Source: an uncultured Flavobacteriaceae bacterium (GTDB lineage Bacteria > Bacteroidota > Bacteroidia > Flavobacteriales > Flavobacteriaceae). From it: a DNA stretch of 64,000 nucleotides. The position numbers and the translations under genes were made by a program. The notes under the pieces are model-generated. The model saw only the letters and a program-made list of their open reading frames with translations, had not been told where the DNA came from and searched no databases. Location of the stretch: assembly GCA_947497245.1 (NCBI GenBank), contig CANMFO010000003.1, positions 124,001-188,000 on the forward strand, read 5' to 3'. This document shows, in pieces, positions 26,595 through 34,621 of the stretch (the stretch's first letter is position 1; each line of letters starts with the position of its first letter).

Positions 26595-27845
26595 ATGAAA
26601 AATTCGCTTGAACGATCCGAAAACGAAAACTGGAAGTATTTGGCAGGGGTACTTGCCGTTCTCCTTATCAGTTGCGGCACCCCCAAAAAAGTGGTATTTG
26701 AAGAGCCCGTGGACACAAAAAGCAGAAAGATAACCGATCAAACAAAAAAAAGTTATGAATTCAATGCCCTGGGACTATGGATCAGCAACGAATTCGATGC
26801 TGCCCGCTTAAACCATGCGGCCCAGATCAACGACTCCACAGTGATGCTACGTTTTGATCCGGAGAATGTCCCCATCAACAAGAGCCCTTATTTTGCCTTT
26901 ACCACCTGGTCAAAAGAGCCCAAACAAATCTATTTTGGATTCCAGTACCCGGATGGATTTGAACATCGGTACAGACCAAAAAAGAAGGAAAACAACCGTT
27001 GGGTGGCCATCGATTCCATGGATTTGATCAAAAAAGAGGATGCCCTATTTCTTAAGTTCCAGACCGGACCTGAACCACAGACAATAGCGGCCCAGGAGAT
27101 CAACTCGTCCGAAGATGTGCGGCAATGGTATGTCGCGAACATTGTTGGCAAAAACAATTTTGTCAGGTTGCGGAGCGTGGGTACATCGCAATTGGGGAGA
27201 AACCTTCCCGTGCTGGATATCTATCACGGCGACCCAAAGGGCAAACCTATTATCGTACTGTTGACCCGGCAGCACCCCCCAGAGGTCACCGGGTACTTTG
27301 CCTTTCAAAACTTTCTGAAGGCGATCGTAGCGGAATCGGCACTTTCCCGTGCGTTTTTAAGTAAGTACAGGGTGTTGGCATTTCCGATCCTAAACCCCGA
27401 TGGGGTGGACCTGGGGCATTGGCGGCATAACGCCAATGGGATAGACCTGAATCGCGATTGGGCGAAATACAGACAACCGGAAGTAAGGAATGTGGTATCG
27501 TTTATCGACAAAACCAGTAAAAAGGATAGGGGCAAAATTGTTTTGGGCCTGGATTTTCACTCGACCTACGAGGATGTTTTTTATACCAATACCGTCAGGG
27601 AGAAAACTACCCTGCCCGGTTTTATCGATGATTGGTTCGAGCTGTTGGAAAAGAACATTCCCGATTACAAGGTAAACGAGCAGGCCGCAAACAGCACCAA
27701 ACCGGTTTCAAAGGGATGGTTCCTATACGGACGGAACGCCACGGCCATAACCTATGAGATCGGTGACCACACCCCTAGGGACAGGATCGAGGAAATCGGG
27801 ACCAAATCGGCAAACGGCATGATGGAAATCCTTTTAAAAAAATGA
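26595..27845 (+). CDS. M14 family zinc carboxypeptidase, lipoprotein (second paralogue)
   Basis: A 416-residue lipoprotein (LLISCGT, C27). The upstream TTG at 26586 would only add three residues, so the ATG at 26595 is chosen. The same architecture as the M14 gene at 20963: a beta-rich domain followed by QHPPE (H227, E230), NPDG, WRHNANGIDLNRDW (N285, R286), FHSTYED (H322) and ITYEIGDHTPRD. The two proteins match in motif order and spacing but differ through most of the N-terminal domain, so they are diverged paralogues, perhaps with different cleavage positions. It lies 43 bases after the symporter gene and closes the locus. Confidence 0.9.
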   Translation: MKNSLERSENENWKYLAGVLAVLLISCGTPKKVVFEEPVDTKSRKITDQTKKSYEFNALGLWISNEFDAARLNHAAQINDSTVMLRFDPENVPINKSPYFAFTTWSKEPKQIYFGFQYPDGFEHRYRPKKKENNRWVAIDSMDLIKKEDALFLKFQTGPEPQTIAAQEINSSEDVRQWYVANIVGKNNFVRLRSVGTSQLGRNLPVLDIYHGDPKGKPIIVLLTRQHPPEVTGYFAFQNFLKAIVAESALSRAFLSKYRVLAFPILNPDGVDLGHWRHNANGIDLNRDWAKYRQPEVRNVVSFIDKTSKKDRGKIVLGLDFHSTYEDVFYTNTVREKTTLPGFIDDWFELLEKNIPDYKVNEQAANSTKPVSKGWFLYGRNATAITYEIGDHTPRDRIEEIGTKSANGMMEILLKK

Positions 27846-28099
27846 ATTGGACCCGGTGTTCCCAAGCCCGGGAACAGCGTGCCCTGACCAAGGGAATCAC
27901 GACAGGGATGAAAGACGGGATGGACCCCCGGATTAAAAAATTAAACTTAACTTAATGTCCTAAAATCAAACCTGCGATCGGCCCGCATTTATCAAAGGGA
28001 CATTTTCCCTAACCGTAGGATGCCTAAACCCATGGGTCAAGCGAGCAGTAAACGGTTTTTTGGTAGCCCTCGGGCTGCCCGGGAACAATCGCCAAAACC
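27846..28099. other. Intergenic region before the first ABC permease
   Basis: A 254-base spacer with no ORF I can support. It separates the peptide/D-amino-acid locus from the permease genes and probably holds a promoter for the first permease. I see no exact TAnnTTTG with a correctly spaced TTG and no strong terminator. Confidence 0.3.
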
Positions 28100-30517
28100 A
28101 TGAACCACTTTAAAACAAGCTATCGGAGTTTTATAAAGCACCGACCCTATAGTTTTTTAAATCTGGTCGGACTAAGTATTGGTCTGGCCGTTACCTTTAT
28201 AGTCTTGCTGTACATAAACGAAGAACTTGGGTTTGATACGCATCACGAAAATTCCGAAAATGTGTATCGGCTAATTTCCAAAGATTCGGTAAGACAGGAA
28301 TTACGGTCGTGGAACAATCCGCAGATCGCAAAACTATTGGAAGAGCGGATTCCTGAGATAGCGGTTTCCGCAAGTTATACACCGGCCAGGTTTGCGATGG
28401 AGGGCATTGCCGATAACGAAGGGTTTTATTATGCCGATCCCTCTATTGTCGATATCTTTAGTTTTGATTTCATCAGGGGGAACGCAAAAAAATTCAAAGA
28501 AGATTCCTATGCTATTATTGTTTCCGAAACTTTTGCGAAAGACCATTTTAGAGGAACTTCCGTTGTTGGCCGAACCATGGAACTTGGAAACGGGGAGGAT
28601 AGGGCCACATTTACAGTAAGCGCCGTTTTTGGGGATTTTCCCAGAAAATCCACTTTCAGACCGGCACTTGTTCTCCAAAATTACAGCTCATCAAGATATC
28701 GGAATCAGATCAAACCCGAACAACTGGGGTCTAGCGGGTATCAATCCTATTTGGCATTGGACAAAAATGCCTCTGTTCCCAAAGTGGTCGAAACAATGAA
28801 CAGGGTCTATGGAACGTTGCCCAAAACGTTTGGATGGACCTTTAGTCTACAACCTTTGGAAAGAGTGCATCTGTATTCCCAGGGGATAAACCGACAGGTC
28901 GAAAAGGGATCCATTAAAAAGGTAATGATGTATACGGTCATCGGGGCTTTGATATTGTTGATGTCCCTGATGAATTTTTTATTGCTCTATACCAGCATCA
29001 CCAAGCAGCGTTTTAAAGAGATCGCAATCCGGAAAATCAACGGTCTTCAAGGGCGTGGACTCTTGGACATGTTTCTTGTTGAATCGCTGATCATCAGCTT
29101 TGTCTGTGCATTTGTTGCCTTCGCTTTGATGTTTCTCTTAATTCCCTTTTTTAATACCTATACCCATAGCGACCTTAAGTTCAGTTTTGCGGGAGACTAC
29201 GCATTTCTAGTATATGCCATATTGTTGGTATTGGCCATTTCCTCGATTTCCGGGGCCTATTTCCACAACTTCATTAAAAACTTGAACAGTATCGATGTCC
29301 TGAATAGGAACGGGCGGGACAAAACCAGAAATTTTTTCTTCGGAGACAGCTCGGTAATTGTTCAGCTGACCGTAGTCTGCTCGATGCTTATTTTTTCCAT
29401 TGGCTATTATGTGCAGCTTGATTTTATGATGGATTCGGGAAAGGGCTTCGATTCAGAGAACGTATTGGTGCTGAAAAGGCGAAATTGGGATTCCAAAGTG
29501 TTCGAGAAAGAGGCCTTGAAATACCCGCATATAGAAGCGGTTTCTCGAGGGATGGTCTTGCCTTTGAACGGAAGCAGTACGGTATATGATATCAATGTAA
29601 AGGACAAGCCTTCATCAAGTATTCCCATGGAACTCATGCGGGTCGATGAGGCATACATTCCCTTGTACCACATAAAGCTATTACAGGGGCGTAATTTTTC
29701 CAATGCACATGCATCCGACAAATGGGGGGAAACTGTGATAATCAATGCATCTGCCCTAAGCATGTTGAATTTAAAAGATCCCATCGGGACGCAGACCAAT
29801 GAGGGCACGATCATCGGCATAGTGGAAGATTTTAAATTCGAAAGTTTCCATAAAACATTGCGTCCCCTCTTTTTTAGAATGCCCGAGACCACGGAAAATG
29901 CAGAAGTGAACAAGATGCTTCGAAACGATGGCGATTTAATGATCAGGTACAGCGAAGGGGAAAAAGAAAATACCATACGAACGGTAGAAACGATTTTGGA
30001 AAACCAGAACATCAATTTCATTTCGGACTACAGCGAACTGGCAAACCCAAGGGACAGGGAACAGACCTATGTGCTGTTCGACCGTGAATATTACACCAAT
30101 CTTGAGGACAAGATCTACGGAAACGAAAAAACATTGCAAAAGGTAATCATCTGCCTGACCCTGATCTCCATTTTCATAACGATATTCGGCCTTGTGGGGA
30201 TGTCGTTGTTCAAAGCAGGGCAAAAAACAAAGGAAATAGCAATACGAAAGGTGAACGGGGCCACCACAAGGCAAATATTGATCCTGCTCAACAAAGGCTT
30301 TGTAAGGTGGATATTGGTCGGCCTTGTCCTGGCGGTGCCCCTTTCGTACTTTGCGTTGAACCGATGGCTGCAGGGTTTTGCCTATAAATCCCCAATGTAT
30401 TGGTGGTTCTTCGCCTTGGGCGGACTCATGGTCCTCCTAGTGGCGATTCTCGTTGTAAGTTTTCAAAGCTACAGGGCATCTACGGCGAATCCGGTAAACA
30501 CCCTTAGAAGCGTCTGA
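28100..30517 (+). CDS. ABC transporter permease (MacB/FtsX type)
   Basis: An 805-residue protein with the common Bacteroidota layout of a duplicated MacB unit. One N-terminal helix (about 18-38), a periplasmic MacB-like domain, three FtsX helices (about 275-405), a second periplasmic domain, and three more FtsX helices (about 675-795, with KTKEIAIRKVNGA and the final SYRASTANPVNTLRSV). The repeated KEIAIRKxNG motif, where the cytoplasmic loop meets the ATPase, is present in both halves. Such permeases work with a LolD/MacB-type ATPase, but none is encoded next to it. The substrate is unknown. Confidence 0.9.
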   Translation: MNHFKTSYRSFIKHRPYSFLNLVGLSIGLAVTFIVLLYINEELGFDTHHENSENVYRLISKDSVRQELRSWNNPQIAKLLEERIPEIAVSASYTPARFAMEGIADNEGFYYADPSIVDIFSFDFIRGNAKKFKEDSYAIIVSETFAKDHFRGTSVVGRTMELGNGEDRATFTVSAVFGDFPRKSTFRPALVLQNYSSSRYRNQIKPEQLGSSGYQSYLALDKNASVPKVVETMNRVYGTLPKTFGWTFSLQPLERVHLYSQGINRQVEKGSIKKVMMYTVIGALILLMSLMNFLLLYTSITKQRFKEIAIRKINGLQGRGLLDMFLVESLIISFVCAFVAFALMFLLIPFFNTYTHSDLKFSFAGDYAFLVYAILLVLAISSISGAYFHNFIKNLNSIDVLNRNGRDKTRNFFFGDSSVIVQLTVVCSMLIFSIGYYVQLDFMMDSGKGFDSENVLVLKRRNWDSKVFEKEALKYPHIEAVSRGMVLPLNGSSTVYDINVKDKPSSSIPMELMRVDEAYIPLYHIKLLQGRNFSNAHASDKWGETVIINASALSMLNLKDPIGTQTNEGTIIGIVEDFKFESFHKTLRPLFFRMPETTENAEVNKMLRNDGDLMIRYSEGEKENTIRTVETILENQNINFISDYSELANPRDREQTYVLFDREYYTNLEDKIYGNEKTLQKVIICLTLISIFITIFGLVGMSLFKAGQKTKEIAIRKVNGATTRQILILLNKGFVRWILVGLVLAVPLSYFALNRWLQGFAYKSPMYWWFFALGGLMVLLVAILVVSFQSYRASTANPVNTLRSV

Positions 30518-30863
30518 CAAATCTTCCCTTGCCCTGTATGGCCTTAATTTTGAGGAGGGAACGGGCCCCTTCCAATTGGGAACGGTCCCGGAGCGCCCTT
30601 TGTTTCATATGCCTTTCGGCACAAAGAAGAAGCAAGGACTCTCAAAATTTGATATTCGAACGTAAAAATATTGGACACTTTACGTAAAGTTATTTTACAT
30701 TTTTTGAATGCTCTTAAAAAATAATCCACATAATAACTTAATGTTCAACGACTTATATCTTTGGCATACATTAAGTGTTAAAAAGATGGAGTGCCCTGAC
30801 TCCAAATCGGCAATTATCGATCCATCCAGCAAGTTTGCCATAGCATCGATCAAATAGAAAACT
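30518..30863. other. Intergenic region between the two ABC permease genes
   Basis: 346 bases without a supported gene. A Bacteroidota -7 box, TATCTTTG, lies at 30756-30763, about 100 bases before the second permease. A TTG at the right upstream distance is not clear, so it is at best half a promoter. The presence of this spacer suggests that the two permease genes are separately transcribed. Confidence 0.35.
30756..30763 (+). promoter_or_regulatory. Candidate -7 promoter element (TATCTTTG)
   Basis: Matches the Bacteroidota TAnnTTTG consensus upstream of the permease gene at 30864. The -33 TTG is not evident at the expected 19 or so bases upstream, so this rests on one element only. Confidence 0.3.
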
Positions 30864-33275
30864 ATGTTTAAGAACTATCTAAAAATCGCTTGGCGAAACC
30901 TAAAAAGGAATAAAGGCTACTCAGCAATCAACATTGGTGGACTGGCCCTTGGTATGGCAGTGGTCATAATGATCGCACTTTGGGTAATCGATGAGTCCAC
31001 TTTCAACAAATACCATGAAAACCATGATAAGATCGCCCAGATTTATAATCGAAGTAAAAATCTAGAGACCAGCGAAATCTCTGCATTTCCCTCCACGATA
31101 TATATAATGGGCACTACACTAAAAGAAAATTATTCCGACTACTTCGAACATATTTTGAGGGCCAATTGGGTTGGGGACTACACGATCAACAAAGGGACCG
31201 AAGTTTATTCGCAAACAGGTGAATTCATCGAAAATGGTGCCCTGGAAATGTTCTCATTGGAGATGGTTCGGGGCTCCCATGCCAGTTTGGAGGATTTAAA
31301 TGCCGTAGTTCTGTCCGAGTCCGCTGCGGAATCCATTTTTGGCAAGCATGACCCGGTGGGGCAACCTTTGAAAATCAATAATCAAATGGACGCCGTGGTC
31401 AAAGGGGTTTATAAGGATCTGCCCAAAAATACCCGCTTTGCAAATATACAGTTCTTCGCAAATTGGGATTTGATGGAAAAATCCGACCCCGATAGATTTG
31501 AAAGGGTAAGGACAATATGGGACAATTGGTCATTTAATGTCTATGTGCAGTTAAAACCGGGAATCGATTTCGAGACCGCCAATAAGGCCTTACGTAATCT
31601 GTATACCCAATACGGACCTTCGGACCGGGTCGAAAGTTATGAAGAACAGGGACTGCACCCGTTTGCCTATCCCATGGACGAATGGCATTTGTATTCAGAA
31701 TTCGACGCCCAGGGAAATTTTACGAAAGGCCGGATAACCTTTGTTTGGCTTTTTATCGCAATAGGAATATTTGTGCTGTTTCTGGCCTGTATCAATTTCA
31801 TGAACCTCAGTACGGCCCGATCTGAAAAACGGGCCAAAGAAGTTGGCATACGCAAGACGGTCGGGTCTAAAAAGAAGCAGTTGGTCATCCAGTTTTTGAG
31901 CGAATCCCTCTTGATTTCCGGTCTTGCCTTGATATTGGCGCTTGTACTTGTTTTTGTTTTCCTGCCGTGGTTCAATGAACTGGCGGGAAAAGAAATGGGC
32001 ATCCCTTGGAACAATATGGTTTTTTGGGCCTTAATTTTCATGTTTACGCTGATTACCGGACTCCTCGCAGGGAGTTATCCCGCACTTTACCTTTCCTCTT
32101 TTAGTCCGATAAAAGTCATGAAGGGAACTTTTAGATCGGGAAAATATGCGTCCATTCCCAGAAAGGTGCTTGTCGTATTCCAGTTTATGATCTCAGTGAT
32201 ATTGGTCATTGGAACCGTTGTGGTCTTTTATCAGATTCAGTTTACAAAGGACAGGCCGATCGGCTATGACAGGGACAATTTGATTTCCATCTTGATGAAC
32301 AACCCAGAATATCAAGGCAAATACGATGTGCTCCGCGAAGAATTGAAGAATACCGGGGTAGTAGAGGAAATGGCACAATCAACCTCCCCCTTGACCGGGG
32401 TTTACAGTAGGGGCGGTGGTTTTGACTGGACCGGTAAAGACCCGGAAAGAAGCAATCAATTCGGGATGTTGGGAATTACACATGACTATGGAAAAACGGT
32501 GGGATGGGAGTTTTTGCAGGGAAGGGATTTTTCCCGGGAAATGGCCTCGGATACCATGGCCTTGATAATAAATGGGACCGCTGTCGAGTATATGGGGTTG
32601 GAAAATCCCTTGGGTACGTTTCTTGACCTTGGCGATGGCTCTCCCAGGGAGATTGTGGGCGTAACGAAAGATATGGTAATGGAATCGCCCTATAGTCCGG
32701 TCTTTCAAGCGCTGTTCTATCTCACATATGAAAACACCAATTATGTAAACATCAGATTAAAACCCAAGGCAGGTTTGGACGCAGCAATTGCCAAGGTTGA
32801 AAATGTATTTGCAAAGGTGGTGCCATCTGCCAGTTTCGACTACAGGTTTGTCGATGAAGAGTTTGGTCAGAAGTTTGAATCGGAACAGCGCTTGGGAAAC
32901 TTGGCCGGTGTTTTTACGCTATTGGCCATTTTGATCAGTTGTCTTGGTCTTTTCGGCTTGGCCTCCTTCGTGGCCGAACAACGTAAAAAGGAAATCGGAG
33001 TGCGTAAGGTTTTGGGGGCTACGATTCTAAATTTATGGAAAATGCTGTCCAAGGATTTTATGGCCCTGGTACTTATATCGGTACTGATCGCCATCCCCAT
33101 CGCCCACTATTTTATGAACCGATGGTTACAGAACTACGCATACCGGATGGAAATCTCATGGTGGATCTTTGGACTGGCCATTGCGGGGGCCCTTCTTATT
33201 ACGCTATTTACCGTCAGCTTTCAGGCTATAAAGGCCGCCAGGGTAAATCCTGTTAAAAGTTTGCGGGCGGAATAG
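30864..33275 (+). CDS. ABC transporter permease (MacB/FtsX type), second copy
   Basis: An 803-residue homologue of the preceding permease family, also built of two MacB units. It starts LKIAWRNLKRNKGYSAINIGG, the usual N-terminus of these proteins, with a first helix at about 22-42. The FtsX cores lie at about 285-430 (with KRAKEVGIRKTVGS) and 680-795 (with RKKEIGVRKVLGA) and the protein ends KAARVNPVKSLRAE. No ATPase, membrane-fusion or outer-membrane partner gene is adjacent. The two permeases differ too much to be a recent duplication. Confidence 0.9.
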   Translation: MFKNYLKIAWRNLKRNKGYSAINIGGLALGMAVVIMIALWVIDESTFNKYHENHDKIAQIYNRSKNLETSEISAFPSTIYIMGTTLKENYSDYFEHILRANWVGDYTINKGTEVYSQTGEFIENGALEMFSLEMVRGSHASLEDLNAVVLSESAAESIFGKHDPVGQPLKINNQMDAVVKGVYKDLPKNTRFANIQFFANWDLMEKSDPDRFERVRTIWDNWSFNVYVQLKPGIDFETANKALRNLYTQYGPSDRVESYEEQGLHPFAYPMDEWHLYSEFDAQGNFTKGRITFVWLFIAIGIFVLFLACINFMNLSTARSEKRAKEVGIRKTVGSKKKQLVIQFLSESLLISGLALILALVLVFVFLPWFNELAGKEMGIPWNNMVFWALIFMFTLITGLLAGSYPALYLSSFSPIKVMKGTFRSGKYASIPRKVLVVFQFMISVILVIGTVVVFYQIQFTKDRPIGYDRDNLISILMNNPEYQGKYDVLREELKNTGVVEEMAQSTSPLTGVYSRGGGFDWTGKDPERSNQFGMLGITHDYGKTVGWEFLQGRDFSREMASDTMALIINGTAVEYMGLENPLGTFLDLGDGSPREIVGVTKDMVMESPYSPVFQALFYLTYENTNYVNIRLKPKAGLDAAIAKVENVFAKVVPSASFDYRFVDEEFGQKFESEQRLGNLAGVFTLLAILISCLGLFGLASFVAEQRKKEIGVRKVLGATILNLWKMLSKDFMALVLISVLIAIPIAHYFMNRWLQNYAYRMEISWWIFGLAIAGALLITLFTVSFQAIKAARVNPVKSLRAE

Positions 33276-33390
33276 CCCCATAAAGCCTTCATTTTGTGGG
33301 ACTGTTTGGAAAGCAAGGTTTTAACCGTTTGCGTAGATGGCACCATTGCATTTGGCAACTATGGACATTTTCGCATTGTCAGTGCCTGTT

Positions 33391-34548
33391 TTATTCTTTT
33401 GACCATCTATTGATCAGAGAAGATATTGAATCAATGTTTTCCAGTGGCCTTTCATTTTTTCTACCGTACTCACTGTAGATAACATCATCATCCAATGGAT
33501 GCTCCCTTTTACTGACCTGATGCCACAACATGACCCTATTCTTGTAGGTTTGGATAAAGGAGGGATCGATGAGGCCCTCCACTCCTGTGATCAATTTAAA
33601 ATCTTCCGGTTTTTTATAATAAACAAATCCCGTAAAAATATCTTGATACCTATCATCATGTTCGGTGTACGACCACATATCGAAATGATCTTTGCCAAAG
33701 GGTGAGTTTTTGAAGTCGAAACCGGAATCTTCAATATTTGCCACTTTAAAGGCGGCGTCCCATTTGCCATCTTGGATAATCACGGAATTTATTAGAACGT
33801 TTGCCGTTGTATTGGGGTACTTTTCAAAAAGAAACGCTCCAACATTATAGATCATTTCTTCATTTGATGCTTGAAAATTTTTGTTGTAGGCATGTCGGTA
33901 ATTCATAATAACAAGGCCTTTTTTTCTTTCAGCCTTGGTATTTTTAATTTGTTCGAACTTATCAATGATATACTCGGCCATCAATTTGTCCCTATGGTCA
34001 ATGTCATTGTTCCAGAAATCTTCTAAATGGCCAACAGTCAAGGAATCTAGGTTGACCGCGATATCTACTGGAAATACATTGATTTTTTCGCTTTCTGGCA
34101 AGGATTGATTTATAGTGTAGATTCCTTTGTTCTGGTAATAGAAATTGTACATTTCCCAAAGGGGGAAATAATCAGATCTTCTATGAAGTGAGATCAGTTT
34201 TTCCCCCACTTCATTTTCAGATAGATTTTCTGAATGGACAAAATCATTAAGTTCGGGATTCAGGTTTCTCATTCCCGTTTCAAAGAAAACATTACCGACA
34301 TTCTCGACAAACCTGGGATCGGAGATTATATCCATGATAAGTTCGTACTGGGTATTTTCTGAGTGATATCGTTCACAAAGAATCACCAGGTCGTTTTCTT
34401 CGAACAGATCTAGAACATAGTCCTTTGCCGACGTATTGTTATTTTCAATAAAATCAACATACTTGTTGATCTGTATATCATGCTTCGGCGCTTTATTACA
34501 GCTTATAACTGTAATTGCACCCAATATCAATAGGGGAATTTTTTTCAC
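33391..34548 (-). CDS. Lipoprotein of unknown function, perhaps ChaN/erythromycin-esterase-like fold
   Basis: A 385-residue lipoprotein (lipobox cysteine in VISCNK, about C17). The segment LFEENDLVILCERYHSENTQ, followed by a helix and a VFFETG strand, resembles the start of the ChaN/EreA-type fold, in which conserved His and Glu residues lie after the first strands. A later IMNYRHAYN also contains a candidate active-site His. The match is weak and the function is unknown. Base use seems more AT-rich than that of the flanking permease and hydrolase genes. Its minus-strand neighbour upstream is the serine hydrolase, 73 bases away. Confidence 0.72.
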   Translation of the reverse strand: MKKIPLLILGAITVISCNKAPKHDIQINKYVDFIENNNTSAKDYVLDLFEENDLVILCERYHSENTQYELIMDIISDPRFVENVGNVFFETGMRNLNPELNDFVHSENLSENEVGEKLISLHRRSDYFPLWEMYNFYYQNKGIYTINQSLPESEKINVFPVDIAVNLDSLTVGHLEDFWNNDIDHRDKLMAEYIIDKFEQIKNTKAERKKGLVIMNYRHAYNKNFQASNEEMIYNVGAFLFEKYPNTTANVLINSVIIQDGKWDAAFKVANIEDSGFDFKNSPFGKDHFDMWSYTEHDDRYQDIFTGFVYYKKPEDFKLITGVEGLIDPSFIQTYKNRVMLWHQVSKREHPLDDDVIYSEYGRKNERPLENIDSISSLINRWSKE

Positions 34549-34621
34549 GGTTTTTACCTTTTAGGAGTTGCCATTACCACTTGTGCTAACATAGAAAGAT
34601 GATTCTAGAGTTATTATGACA

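Noticed and set aside
29407-30021. Minus-strand ORF of 204 codons inside the first ABC permease
   Set aside because: Shadow of a clear permease gene, no motif and no plausible start context.
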